The translations under genes and the position numbers were made by a program. A stretch of 38,505 nt of DNA from positions 1-38,505 of the forward strand of contig JBMNOZ010000020.1 of NCBI GenBank assembly GCA_050943335.1. The letters are read 5' to 3'. The notes under the pieces were generated by a model. The model saw only the letters and a list, made by a program, of their open reading frames with translations, had not been told where the DNA came from and ran no database searches. Positions 30,852-38,505 of the stretch are shown here, in pieces (within the stretch, counting starts at the first letter, position 1; each line of letters starts with the position of its first letter). Origin of the DNA: JBMNOZ01 sp050943335 (GTDB lineage Bacteria; Bacillota; Desulfitobacteriia; Desulfitobacteriales; Syntrophobotulaceae).

Positions 30852-31415
30852 TTGAAATTAAAAATTGGACTTGATATCGACGGTGTTGTCGCCGACAGTT
30901 TTCCGGTGTTTAGGGCGGAACTCAATAAGTATTACGGAAAGAATAAAACCTGTATTGATAATTATAATATTGCGGAAGTCTATGGGGTGGCCTGGGAAGA
31001 GATCGGTGCTTTCTTTGAGAAAAATGTAGAGTATCTTTTTTCCCAACCGCAGCCGATGGAAGGAGCCTTGGAGACTATCACCTCTTGGTTAAAAACCGGG
31101 CATGAGATTATTTATGTTACAGCGCGCGGTCGGGGTGTGGAAGAAAGAATTACCTTAGAATGGTTTGAAAAACACAAGATCCCTTACAAAGAGATTGTCT
31201 TTGCTGAAGGTAAAAGCAAAACTTTTGCGGTGCAAGAATATAAACTTGATATTTTTGTCGATGATTTTCCTTCCAATGCTTTGGAGATAGCAGCCTTAAA
31301 TGTTCCGGTGCTTTTATTTGACGCTCCTTATAATCAAGGTAAATTACCCCAAGGAGTAACGCGCTGTTATAATTGGGACGATGTTAGAAAAGAAGTTGAA
31401 AAAAAAGCAAGCTAG
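30852..31415 (+). CDS. HAD-family 5'(3')-deoxyribonucleotidase-like protein
   Basis: The 187-residue product belongs to the NT5C-like HAD group. LDIDGVVADS carries the nucleophile and acid-base Asp (8 and 10). YVTARG is motif II (Thr in place of Ser is usual), KSKTFAVQE may hold the motif III Lys, and IFVDDFPSN is motif IV. Members remove phosphate from (deoxy)nucleoside monophosphates, and some have other phosphate esters as substrates. The start is TTG 30852; CAGGA at 30841 or AAAGG at 30836 serves as the binding site. It is monocistronic with a strong terminator. Confidence 0.8.
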   Translation: MKLKIGLDIDGVVADSFPVFRAELNKYYGKNKTCIDNYNIAEVYGVAWEEIGAFFEKNVEYLFSQPQPMEGALETITSWLKTGHEIIYVTARGRGVEERITLEWFEKHKIPYKEIVFAEGKSKTFAVQEYKLDIFVDDFPSNALEIAALNVPVLLFDAPYNQGKLPQGVTRCYNWDDVRKEVEKKAS

Positions 31416-31429
31416 AATAGAACCTAAAA

Positions 31430-31474
31430 AACCTTCCCGAGAGATTGTTTGCCACTAGCGGGAAGGTTTTTTTT
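31430..31474 (+). terminator. strong terminator of the nucleotidase gene
   Basis: AACCTTCCCG (31430-31439) and CGGGAAGGTT (31459-31468) form a perfect 10-bp stem with a long loop and eight T. Confidence 0.85.
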
Positions 31475-31497
31475 GTTATTAAAGCTTTTAGAGTATT

Positions 31498-32259
31498 TTA
31501 AATTCTAAAGAATAGGTATTCTTCATAAGTAATTCCTTCTTCATAAAGGGTTGTTGCCAAATCTTGCCCCAGGTAACGCAAATGCCAAGGTTCATACATA
31601 TACTCTGTGATGATTTCTTTACCTTCGGGATAGCGAATTATAAAACCGAAATGGTGGGCATTTTCCTTAAGCCAAGCGTATTCTTCAGTATCACCAAAAC
31701 TATTTTCCAGTCCATAATTTACGCTTTGGGAAGTTACATCCATGGCTAAACCAGTTTGATGCTCGCTTTGACCGGGGCGGGCGCTAATTCGGTTGGCTTC
31801 TTCTTCGCTGCCGAATCTTTGCACATTGTAGGCAAATAATGATTTTTGAGTTTCATAAGAGCGATAACCGGATACCCCGTAAAGTATTACCCCATTCTCT
31901 TTAGCAGCCGCAAATAGTTCGGCCAAATGTTCAGCAGCTTCTCGGCGCATCATTCTTTTTTCTACTTTTTCCGAAAAAGTAAAAGGAATATCAACATATA
32001 CTAAATCGGAAGGAACGTAGTCAGCCGGTAAATCGTTTTGTTTATTGACCAGGACTGTTATACTATTCGCCTCCTGATAATTTATTGTACCTTGGGTTGC
32101 TGCTCCGAGGCGCAACATTGAGGTGTCGGCAAGAACAGCGGTTAAATCTTGATCATTAGGAGAGTTCCCTTGATTTTTGGACAAGGCCTGCTTGTCCCCT
32201 CCACAGCCGTTTAACATTATTAAGATCGCTAACCCTACAGCAATAGGTATTACTTTCAT
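31498..32259 (-). CDS. VanY/DacB-type D-alanyl-D-alanine carboxypeptidase lipoprotein
   Basis: This M15B zinc carboxypeptidase trims the terminal D-Ala of peptidoglycan stems. The 253-residue precursor has a lipobox LNGC (Cys19), then a linker of about 60 residues. The M15 domain follows: VSGYRSYETQKSLF, RPGQSEHQTGLAMDV (zinc His and Asp) and YEPWHLRY (catalytic Glu-x-x-His). It lies 32 bases behind murC, so the two are likely co-transcribed. GGAGAAGAG precedes the ATG. VanY here probably serves wall maturation; no van regulators are near. Confidence 0.9.
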   Translation of the reverse strand: MKVIPIAVGLAILIMLNGCGGDKQALSKNQGNSPNDQDLTAVLADTSMLRLGAATQGTINYQEANSITVLVNKQNDLPADYVPSDLVYVDIPFTFSEKVEKRMMRREAAEHLAELFAAAKENGVILYGVSGYRSYETQKSLFAYNVQRFGSEEEANRISARPGQSEHQTGLAMDVTSQSVNYGLENSFGDTEEYAWLKENAHHFGFIIRYPEGKEIITEYMYEPWHLRYLGQDLATTLYEEGITYEEYLFFRI

Positions 32260-32291
32260 TCTCTTCTCCTCGATATTTGTTTAGAATAAGT

Positions 32292-33650
32292 TTAAGACAC
32301 CAAAGCTAGACCGACTTTATAAATATCGCCGGCTCCTAAGGTAATTACCAGGTCATCTTCGGTCAGGGTTTGGTCTAGATAAGTGCTTATTTCCTCCAGG
32401 GTAGAAAAATATTTAGCTGCTATTCCTTTTTCCTTAATAGACTCGGCTAGTTGGGCGGAAGAAATAGAGCGGTAACAGGATTTTTTCTCCCGCGCCGAGG
32501 AAAAGATCTCAGCGAGGACGACCTCGTCTGCTTCCGAGAAGGCCTGTGAAAATTCGTAAAACAGTTTTTCAGTTCTACTAAAGGTATGGGGTTGAAAAAC
32601 AGCCCGAATCCGCCTCTTAGGATAGGAAAGTCTAGCCCCGTCCAAGGTGGTTCGGATTTCAGTGGGGTGGTGGGCGTAATCATCGACGATAACGGCCCCC
32701 CTTCGAGTTCCTAAATATTCGAATCTCCTTTTTGTACCATTAAAGCCTTCTAAAGAATTTAGAATCTTAGGCAGCGGAACTTCCAGGCGCCAAGTTAAGG
32801 CAATGGCAGCTAAGGCATTAAGGATATTATGCTTACCGGATACACGCAAGTGGAGTTTACCAACTTTCCGGCCTTCAATAACAACATCAAAATTGCTTCC
32901 GGAGTCATTAAAGGAAATGTTTTGGGCCCTAATATTTGACTGGGGTGTTAAGCCGTATGTTGTCACGCAAGCTTTAGTAGTAATCGCCGCTCGGTTAGGA
33001 TCTTCCTGCCAGATAATAAGATTCCCTTCAGCGGGAAGTTTGGCGGCTAATTCGGCAAAAGCGGCGATGACATCGTCTAAATCTTTAAAATAATCTAGGT
33101 GATCCTGTTCCATATTAGTGATAATTAAATGTTCAGGGGAATAATTCAAGAAATGTCTGCGGTATTCACAGGCTTCCGCCAAAAAAAAATCTCCTTTCCC
33201 AGCATGGGCATTGCCGCCAAAACAGGGTACATCACTTCCGACAACTATTGTAGGGTCATAATCGGCTTCTAATAAAATTTTGCCAACCATGGCCGTAGTT
33301 GTTGTTTTTCCATGGGTTCCGGCAACGCATATCCCGCGTTTTTTGGACATTAATTTCCCAAGATATTGGGGATAAGTTAAAATAGGGATTTTCAAATCCT
33401 TAGCTTTGGCAACCTCAGGATGGTTTTCATCATAGGCAACCGAGACCACAACTAAATCAGCAGGGGCCACATTATTGGGGTTAAAATCTAAAACCGTGAT
33501 CCCTGTCCTTTCTAGGATATTATCCGTGAAAAATTTTTCCCTGACATCGGATCCAGTGATCACTGTATTTTCAAACTTTGAACTAATATGGGCAAGGGCA
33601 CTCATTCCCGTTCCTTTTATCCCAATAAAATGAATATGTAAAGACAACAC
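32292..33650 (-). CDS. murC: UDP-N-acetylmuramate--L-alanine ligase
   Basis: MurC adds the first amino acid, L-Ala, to UDP-MurNAc with ATP. The 452-residue Mur ligase shows the nucleotide-sugar loop FIGIKGTGMSALAH, the ATP loop VAGTHGKTTTTAM, the metal region NMEQDHLDYF, VSGKHNILNALAAI, RRFEYLG and the MurC-specific DDYAHHPTEI. The C-terminal domain ends ITLGAGDIYKVG. The start is GTG 33650, with GGAAGGA seven bases upstream on the minus strand. It is outside any mur-fts cluster here, which is common in Clostridia. Confidence 0.96.
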   Translation of the reverse strand: MLSLHIHFIGIKGTGMSALAHISSKFENTVITGSDVREKFFTDNILERTGITVLDFNPNNVAPADLVVVSVAYDENHPEVAKAKDLKIPILTYPQYLGKLMSKKRGICVAGTHGKTTTTAMVGKILLEADYDPTIVVGSDVPCFGGNAHAGKGDFFLAEACEYRRHFLNYSPEHLIITNMEQDHLDYFKDLDDVIAAFAELAAKLPAEGNLIIWQEDPNRAAITTKACVTTYGLTPQSNIRAQNISFNDSGSNFDVVIEGRKVGKLHLRVSGKHNILNALAAIALTWRLEVPLPKILNSLEGFNGTKRRFEYLGTRRGAVIVDDYAHHPTEIRTTLDGARLSYPKRRIRAVFQPHTFSRTEKLFYEFSQAFSEADEVVLAEIFSSAREKKSCYRSISSAQLAESIKEKGIAAKYFSTLEEISTYLDQTLTEDDLVITLGAGDIYKVGLALVS

Positions 33651-33804
33651 TCATCTATCCTTCCAGTATCTATTTCTATCTTCTTACATTATACCCAAAT
33701 AACTAGAGAAAAGTATCATTTCTAGAATGGAAAATTTAACTATTAATTCAGGTTGACCGATTTTGATTATATCATAATTCTTAAGGTTAATACTTAGTAT
33801 TCTA

Positions 33805-33834
33805 AAAAAAAAGCCTTTCTCAGAATAGAAAGGC
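33805..33834 (-). terminator. terminator of the CDF gene
   Basis: On the minus strand GCCTTTCT and AGAAAGGC (33827-33834 and 33813-33820) form an 8-bp stem followed by a run of nine T. A second hairpin, GTTGCT/AGCAAC near 33863-33884 with a T-run behind, lies closer to the gene. The rest of 33651-33949 holds no gene. Confidence 0.75.
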
Positions 33835-33949
33835 GATTAGAATAAATGAAAAAAACCCGATGGTTGCTACTGAATATGAGCAACTAATTAGATTTATATA
33901 ATACCCCCCGCTAAAAAGCAATCTATACTTTATGGCAAGAGAGCAATTT

Positions 33950-34825
33950 TTATCCACTTGGCTTAGGGGGCTCAGCAGATTCTGCTTGAATAGTAACGGT
34001 AATATCGTCAAAATTGTTCTTTAAATCCTCTTGGATTTTTTCCAAAATTTCCTGATAATCTTTTATTGAAAGGTCTGGGTTTACCTCTAAATGGAATTCC
34101 ACATAACGTTCTTTTCCTGATTTCCGGGTTTTGAGTTTGTGGTAACCGCTTATAGGGCCTTGATATTGATCGAGGATTTCTTTTATAAGGGCTTCTTCTT
34201 GCTCAGGTAGTCTGGAGTCTAAAAGGGGTAGAAAAGCCCGACTGCAAAGCATAATAGCTTCCTTAATAATCAACAGGGCTACCAGAATGGCTATAATCGG
34301 GTCGATAATCACCAAACCGGTATACTTAATAAGTATAATCCCTATTCCAACACCTATTGAAGTATAGATATCGGTTTTTAAATGAAGAGCATCCGCTTCC
34401 AGGGCAATGGAATCTTCTTTTTTGGCAACCTTATAAAGATAACGAGAAACAAAAATGTTTATAACCGCTGATAAAAACATTACCAGGATCGCAATATTTG
34501 TTTGTTGGAGCGGCTGGGGATTGAAGATTTTCTTACCGGCACTAAGAATAATCAGACCGGCGGCAATAATCAAAAGAATCCCTTCAATCGTGCCGGAAAT
34601 GTTTTCAATTTTTCCGTGACCGTAAGGATGTTCCTTATCAGGGGGTTTAGAAGACAAACTGACCGAAAAAAAGGCTATAAATGAGGCGATAAGGTCCATA
34701 CCCGAGTGAAGCGCTTCAGAGAGAACACTGATTGAATTGCTTAAAAGCCCAGCAGTGATTTTTGTAAGGATTAAAAAAGTATTTGATAAGATAGATAGCA
34801 GAGCTGCTTTAACTTTAATATTCAT
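33950..34825 (-). CDS. cation diffusion facilitator metal exporter
   Basis: The 291-residue CDF protein exports divalent metal ions in exchange for protons. Six membrane segments are followed by a C-terminal cytoplasmic domain (about 205-285). Metal site residues are His40 and Asp44 in TM2 (EALHSGMDL) and His148 and Asp152 in TM5 (DALHLKTD). HPYGHGKIE after TM2 is the usual loop motif. The HxxxD/HxxxD set differs from the DD/HD zinc-iron type, so metal choice is open. A likely minus promoter is TTGCCG (34887-34892), 16 bases, TATAGA (34865-34870). Confidence 0.9.
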   Translation of the reverse strand: MNIKVKAALLSILSNTFLILTKITAGLLSNSISVLSEALHSGMDLIASFIAFFSVSLSSKPPDKEHPYGHGKIENISGTIEGILLIIAAGLIILSAGKKIFNPQPLQQTNIAILVMFLSAVINIFVSRYLYKVAKKEDSIALEADALHLKTDIYTSIGVGIGIILIKYTGLVIIDPIIAILVALLIIKEAIMLCSRAFLPLLDSRLPEQEEALIKEILDQYQGPISGYHKLKTRKSGKERYVEFHLEVNPDLSIKDYQEILEKIQEDLKNNFDDITVTIQAESAEPPKPSG

Positions 34826-34970
34826 AGAAGACCTCTTTAATAATTTGGATTTGCTTTATCATGTTCTATATTGTTATGTATACCTTCGGCAAAAAAGTTG
34901 TAAAACCTGGGGAGTATATTTTTTTCTTTCCGGCGAATAATAAAGATGAGTAAAGGTAGATGCCTAGAGC

Positions 34971-35037
34971 ATAACCTTACTCCAAGGTTATCCGCCCTGT
35001 AGCGGAAAAAATACCCGGTAGCAATGCTGCCGGGTAT
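34971..35037 (-). terminator. hairpin series ending in the DHA2 transporter's terminator
   Basis: Read on the minus strand, ATACCCGG/CCGGGTAT (35030-35037 with 35011-35018) forms a stem followed by TTTTTT: a clear terminator for the gene ending at 35055. Two more hairpins follow, CCGC/GCGG (34992-35005) and ATAACCTT/AAGGTTAT (34971-34991). The 34826-35054 gap holds no gene. Confidence 0.75.
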
Positions 35038-35054
35038 TATTACATTTCGGTAGT

Positions 35055-36437
35055 TTAATTATAAACTTTACCCCGAGCTAAAGAAAAATAAACACCGATA
35101 GCACAGAGGATGGAGAAAATTAGAAATGACCAGTGGATACTTTTAAGAAACAAGGGAAATACACTGGGTTGAATTTGATTCTTGCCGATAAACAAAGAAA
35201 TAATTAGAGTGGCGATCGCCATGCTAAACATTTGTCCTAGAAGTCTCATTGTTGAGACGGAAGCAGAAGCAATCCCGTAATTATGTTTTTCCACACTGCC
35301 CATAATAGCGTTGGTATTGGGCGCTGAAAAAAGGGCAAATCCAAGACCTAAAATCACTAAAGCCCCGTAGATAAAATAGTTAGGAGTGGCTGGGGTCAGA
35401 AAAGAGAGAGCAAACAGTCCTAAAGCAGTGCACGCCATGCCAGTAGAGGAGATAAAGGCCGGCTCTATTCTATCGGACAGCCGCCCAGCCTGGAAAGACA
35501 AGGCTGCCATCACGACCGGCTGAATGATTAAGATCATCCCCGCTTGTTGGGGGGTTAAACCTTTTATATATTGCAGGTAGAGACTGAGGAGAAAGGTAAT
35601 GGCACTAGAGGCAGCGTAATTTATGAGAGCGGCAACATTAGAAAAGGCAAAAACCTTGTTTTTTCTAAATAATTTTATTTCAAAGACCGGATTGGGAATG
35701 GAAATTTGCCGTTTGACAAAAATAATAAACCCGGGCACCGAACAGGCGATAAGAATAATACCTATTGTTTCAGGCAGGCGAGTTGATCCGTAGACCAAAG
35801 CGACAAGGGTTAGAGCATAAATAATGCTTCCCAGAATATCTAGTCTATCTTCTTGGGTCGAGGTTTCTTCAGGTTTTAAGAAGCTGAAGGTCAGAAAGAT
35901 TATAAATAGCCCTAAGGGTAATATAACTAAGAAAATACTTTTCCAGCCTAGCGCTTGCGTAAGGACGCCACCGATGGAAGGTCCAAGGGACAAGCCAATA
36001 TACACTGATGAAACGTTTAGTCCTAAAACCTTGCCTCTTTCTTCTGGGGGAAAGGTTTTAGTCAGAATCGGGATGCCGGTAGTAAAGATCATGGCTCCGC
36101 CAATTCCCTGTAAAACGCGCATCAGTATGAAAAACTCAATGGACGGCGAAAAGGCGGAAGCGAGAGATACGAGGGTGAAAATTATAATTCCCAAACGGAA
36201 AATCCTAATATGTCCGAATAAATCGGCTGTTTTACCAATAGGAACTAGAAAGGCGGCAGAGGCTAAGAGATACGCAGTATTTATCCAGCTTAAAAAAATC
36301 GCATTGACATCAAATTCGATTTGAATTGCCGGGAGAGCAATATTAAGAGCCGACATCATGAAAGGGGTAAGAAAAGAGCCGAAGATAGCAGCAATTAAAG
36401 CGACTTTTTTTCTTCTATTGATAGTTCTCACATCCAT
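35055..36437 (-). CDS. DHA2-type MFS drug/proton antiporter
   Basis: This 460-residue MFS exporter of the EmrB/QacA group probably has fourteen membrane helices. Motifs are DVNAIFLSWINTAYLLASAAFLVPIGKTADLFG (TM2 with loop 2-3), RVLQGIGGAMIFTTGIP (TM4) and the antiporter motif C, LGLNVSSVYIGLSLGPSIGGVLT (TM5). It would expel toxic compounds; the substrate is unknown. The ATG at 36437 is right behind AGGA, so GTG two codons later (36431) may be used instead. It is divergent from the DUF378 gene. Confidence 0.88.
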   Translation of the reverse strand: MDVRTINRRKKVALIAAIFGSFLTPFMMSALNIALPAIQIEFDVNAIFLSWINTAYLLASAAFLVPIGKTADLFGHIRIFRLGIIIFTLVSLASAFSPSIEFFILMRVLQGIGGAMIFTTGIPILTKTFPPEERGKVLGLNVSSVYIGLSLGPSIGGVLTQALGWKSIFLVILPLGLFIIFLTFSFLKPEETSTQEDRLDILGSIIYALTLVALVYGSTRLPETIGIILIACSVPGFIIFVKRQISIPNPVFEIKLFRKNKVFAFSNVAALINYAASSAITFLLSLYLQYIKGLTPQQAGMILIIQPVVMAALSFQAGRLSDRIEPAFISSTGMACTALGLFALSFLTPATPNYFIYGALVILGLGFALFSAPNTNAIMGSVEKHNYGIASASVSTMRLLGQMFSMAIATLIISLFIGKNQIQPSVFPLFLKSIHWSFLIFSILCAIGVYFSLARGKVYN

Positions 36438-36567
36438 TCCTAGTTATATTTTACGAAAGTAAAAGTTTTTCTATCGGAAGGAAGACATTTATAGGTACTA
36501 TTATATACCAAAAATCGAAACTTTTATTTCTTTCCAATTATTTTTTGAAAAAATGAATAATAAATAT

Positions 36568-36597
36568 GTTTTTTCCCCATCCTATAAAGGGTACAAT
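36568..36597 (+). promoter_or_regulatory. candidate alternative-sigma promoter of the DUF378 gene
   Basis: GTTTTT (36568-36573), 15 bases, GGGTAC (36589-36594), continuing GGGTACAATA. This resembles sigma-B (GTTTAA / GGGTAT) and the sporulation sigma-F -10 pattern GGnnAnAHTR. TACAAT at 36592 could instead be a sigma-A -10. Confidence 0.4.
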
Positions 36598-36625
36598 AAA
36601 ATATTTGTGCAAAGGAGGTTCAAGA

Positions 36626-36859
36626 ATGAATACAGTCCAAAAGATTGCTCTTGTTCTTGTCATCATTGGTGCTATTAATTGGGGACTGATTGGCTTCTTC
36701 CAGCTCAACGTTGTAGCGGCTATTTTTGGCGGTATAACTACTTTACCGGAAAGAATAGTTTACGCCATAATTGGTCTCAGCGGTCTATACTGCATTACCC
36801 TTTTTGCTAGAACTGCGGACGAACGAGAGCGGGAAAGAGGAATGCAACCGACATCCTAG
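36626..36859 (+). CDS. DUF378 small membrane protein (YuzA-like)
   Basis: The 77-residue product has two membrane helices, IALVLVIIGAINWGLIGFF and ERIVYAIIGLSGLYCITLFA, with INWGL between helix and loop, the DUF378 hallmark. The C-terminus is charged and cytoplasmic. The function of the family is unknown. The start is ATG 36626, behind a perfect AAAGGAGGT; an ATG at 36566 lies in the promoter. It is monocistronic with a strong terminator. Confidence 0.85.
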   Translation: MNTVQKIALVLVIIGAINWGLIGFFQLNVVAAIFGGITTLPERIVYAIIGLSGLYCITLFARTADERERERGMQPTS

Positions 36860-36896
36860 GTTTAGTAATTTGTTTCTACTAAACAATAGCAGACTG

Positions 36897-36937
36897 CTGC
36901 TTAGCGAGTAAGAGAAAGCTCGCTAAGCAGTTTTTTT
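36897..36937 (+). terminator. strong terminator of the DUF378 gene
   Basis: CTGCTTAGCGAG (36897-36908) and CTCGCTAAGCAG (36919-36930) form a perfect 12-bp stem followed by seven T. Confidence 0.92.
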
Positions 36938-36959
36938 AATGAAATAAAAATTCCTTAAT

Positions 36960-36988
36960 TTGCAATAAAAGGGTGCTTAAAGTAGAAT
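36960..36988 (+). promoter_or_regulatory. promoter of the short CheX-like gene
   Basis: TTGCAA (36960-36965), 17 bases, TAGAAT (36983-36988), about 55 bases before the ATG. Confidence 0.5.
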
Positions 36989-37044
36989 TAGCATCAAAGA
37001 GGTACTCAGAGTTACATTGATTATACAGACAGGATTGCTAATTC

Positions 37045-37281
37045 ATGAAAGAAGTATATAAAAACATCTATTTAAAGAATGATTTTGTCACCTCGGCTGT
37101 CTCGGAAATTGCAAATATCATCAGCGGAAATGCTTTAAACATCCTGACAAATAAGGAACTGACCTGTAATATATCACCCCCTAAACTGGTTCAATCTGAG
37201 AGTAACGGTGGGATAACCAATTGTATTTCCACTTCCATTGGTGATGTATATCTGGAAATAAGATTAAATCCTACTACTTAA
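37045..37281 (+). CDS. half-length CheX/CheC-like phosphatase domain protein
   Basis: The 78-residue product matches the C-terminal half of CheX, which removes phosphate from CheY. VSEIANIISGNALNILTNKEL is the phosphatase helix, with the Glu21 and Asn24 pair (ExxN) and the following GNA. ISPPKLV and IGDVYLEIRLNP match the later strands. Full CheX is about twice as long; the N-terminal half is missing and I see no trace of it in 36940-37044. It nevertheless has its own promoter and an AGGA site nine bases before ATG, so it may be expressed. It could be a remnant or a minimal variant. No other chemotaxis gene is near. Confidence 0.6.
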   Translation: MKEVYKNIYLKNDFVTSAVSEIANIISGNALNILTNKELTCNISPPKLVQSESNGGITNCISTSIGDVYLEIRLNPTT

Positions 37282-37321
37282 AATAATAAATCTAAAAATA
37301 CTAGTGAATGTCCAGGAAGGT

Positions 37322-38257
37322 TTACAACTCTTGGACTCTTGTTAACCCTGCATCTTTTGCGATTTTCACTGCTTCCAAGTATTCAGACTTCTTTATTTTC
37401 CTGCCAAGTACAGGGTGCTCCTCAGCCTGATAGCAGGGTCTATACTGAGCCATAATATTGACATAAGTGTTGCGGGAGATTTTTCGGGCAATAAAGTCCA
37501 TTACCTTCTTAGTACCGGCCATATTTTCAGGTAATACTAAATGCCTAACAAGAAGACCGTGTAAAGCAAGTCCGCTTTCATCGAGAACTAAATCTCCCAC
37601 TTGCCTATGCATCTCTTGCACAGCTTCAAAGTTTACATATGGGTAGCTTTCAGCTTGGGAATATTCCCTGGCCGGTTCCGGCTCCCCATATTTCATATCC
37701 GGCATATAAATATCCACAATTTCGTCTAACATTTTAACGGTTTCTAGGGAATCATATCCGCCGGTATTGTAGACTATGGGGATCTTAAGCCCTTCTTGTA
37801 CGGCAAGTCTTAGAGCGGCTACAATATTAGGCACCACATGGGTTGGGGAGACTAGATTTAAATTATGGCAGCCCATGTTCTGAATTCTAAGCATTACCCT
37901 GGCCAGCTCCTCATCGCTTATCTCTTGTCCCGAATTTAAATGGGCGATATCGTAATTCTGACAGAATATACATTTTAGATTGCAACCGGAAAAAAAGATA
38001 GTTCCCGATCCTCTTTTGCCGACTAAAGGAGGTTCTTCCCCAAAATGGGGTCCTGCACTGGCAAGGACGGCTTTATCCCGAGTTTGACAGATTCCTTTCC
38101 CTGCTTTTTCAGAAGTAGGGGAACGATCGGCAAGACAACGTCTACCGCATAAAATACAGGGTGAAGCCAGTTCTTTGCTTTTCTGTATTTTTTCATCCCA
38201 TTCTTTAGCGCTTAAAGAAAGATATATAGGCAGCGGTTTTTTAGCAAAGAAACTCAT
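37322..38257 (-). CDS. PflX-type radical SAM protein
   Basis: The 311-residue protein belongs to the PflX group (COG1313 type), homologous to pyruvate formate-lyase activases. The cluster motif GCNLKCIFCQNYD (Cys92, 96, 99) binds the [4Fe-4S] that cleaves SAM. An N-terminal Cys set, SPCILCGRRC (34, 37, 41) with Cys57, may hold zinc or a second cluster. VSPTHVVPNI, YNTGGYDS and DIYMPDMKYG fit the radical SAM barrel. Its target is unknown, as for the family. AAGGAGCGAT precedes the ATG. Transcribed alone. Confidence 0.88.
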   Translation of the reverse strand: MSFFAKKPLPIYLSLSAKEWDEKIQKSKELASPCILCGRRCLADRSPTSEKAGKGICQTRDKAVLASAGPHFGEEPPLVGKRGSGTIFFSGCNLKCIFCQNYDIAHLNSGQEISDEELARVMLRIQNMGCHNLNLVSPTHVVPNIVAALRLAVQEGLKIPIVYNTGGYDSLETVKMLDEIVDIYMPDMKYGEPEPAREYSQAESYPYVNFEAVQEMHRQVGDLVLDESGLALHGLLVRHLVLPENMAGTKKVMDFIARKISRNTYVNIMAQYRPCYQAEEHPVLGRKIKKSEYLEAVKIAKDAGLTRVQEL

Positions 38258-38364
38258 ATCATCGCTCCTTGGAAAAGTAATTTATTATCCGGTAAAACTA
38301 GGCGGATTAGGGCCATAATGCTTCTAGAAAAGCAAACAATTACTATTTCGAATAATAATAGTAT

Positions 38365-38493
38365 TATAATAGTATTTAATCCAGGAAAGTAGATAGTGTA
38401 CAATTAAGTTCGCAAAAGTAAAAAGGAAAAACCATCGGCAACTCCGAAAATGGTAAGTGATGAGCAAACCAGAAAGGAGTTTTAACCGATGGT
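38365..38493 (+). promoter_or_regulatory. leader of the right-edge gene with alternative hairpins
   Basis: TATAAT (38365-38370) or TACAAT (38399-38404) could start transcription. ACCATCGG (38431-38438) can pair with CCGATGGT (38486-38493), which covers the ATG. It can also pair locally with CCG and ATGGT (38445-38454 region), leaving the ATG free. Confidence 0.45.
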
Positions 38494-38505
38494 CTACTCT
38501 AATTC
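38489..38505 (+). CDS. start of an unidentified gene (cut by window edge)
   Basis: ATG at 38489 with AAAGGAG (38473-38479) nine bases upstream; only MVYSN can be read. The product is unknown. A leader that hides the start codon is known from some transposase genes, but too little is visible to say so. Confidence 0.4.

Noticed and set aside
35824..36324. Plus-strand ORF of about 166 codons inside the DHA2 transporter gene
   Set aside because: It is antisense to a clear MFS gene, basic and low in structure, with no start site signal.
38398..38505. Left end of an insertion sequence
   Set aside because: The leader resembles a transposase leader, but only five codons are visible and no terminal repeat or target duplication can be checked.

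Overview
The window looks like chromosome of a low-GC Gram-positive bacterium of the Clostridia class. Shine-Dalgarno sites are strong (AGGAGG-like), TTG and GTG starts are common, and many genes end in hairpin-plus-T-run terminators. Gene content agrees: Rex, a CwlD-type amidase (a spore-cortex enzyme, so probably an endospore former), Lgt with lipoproteins, a PucR regulator and a 2-hydroxyacyl-CoA dehydratase-type activase typical of anaerobes. I cannot name the species. I saw no tRNA, rRNA, CRISPR array or complete insertion sequence.

Layout, left to right. (1) 1-1593: the end of truA, then rplM-rpsI with its own promoter and terminator. (2) 1497-4793: an AT-rich arsenic cassette (arsR, an arsC remnant, arsP, a small thioredoxin-like protein and a Cys-rich DUF2703-like protein), bracketed by two related ~100 bp terminator-bearing repeats. 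It has two near-identical ArsR-type promoter/operator units. (3) 4984-9316: an M23 peptidase without a signal peptide, rex, then cwlD with two small membrane proteins and an M20 amidohydrolase. (4) 9348-13873: argC-argJ-argB-argD behind a promoter overlapped by two ARG-box-like sites. argF lies apart at 29641. (5) 14024-15341: an aminotransferase preceded by a long hairpin at the predicted 5' end of its mRNA. (6) 15488-19385, minus strand: lgt, two small envelope-stress-type membrane proteins, and a polar amino acid ABC transporter with an intercistronic hairpin. (7) 19653-24924: a GPH-type transporter, a P1/DmpA-type aminopeptidase, a PucR regulator and a convergent MFS transporter, together resembling a peptide or amide scavenging locus. 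(8) 25187-29401: a giant protein with two activase domains. (9) 29641-38505: argF, a region with two DnaA-box-like sites, a HAD nucleotidase, murC-vanY (minus), a CDF metal transporter, a DHA2-type MFS pump, a DUF378 protein, a half-length CheX-like protein, a PflX-type radical SAM protein and the first codons of an unknown gene.

Working together: the arg genes make ornithine and citrulline by the acetyl cycle. murC, vanY, cwlD and the M23 protein act on peptidoglycan, and Lgt would lipidate the two lipoproteins encoded here. The most unusual items are the 1404-residue activase whose two halves each keep the cluster-binding cysteine pair at the same spacing, the duplicated ArsR control units around a decayed arsC, the unassigned structured leader at 14024-14090, the DnaA-box pair at 30736-30756, and the switch-like leader at the right edge.
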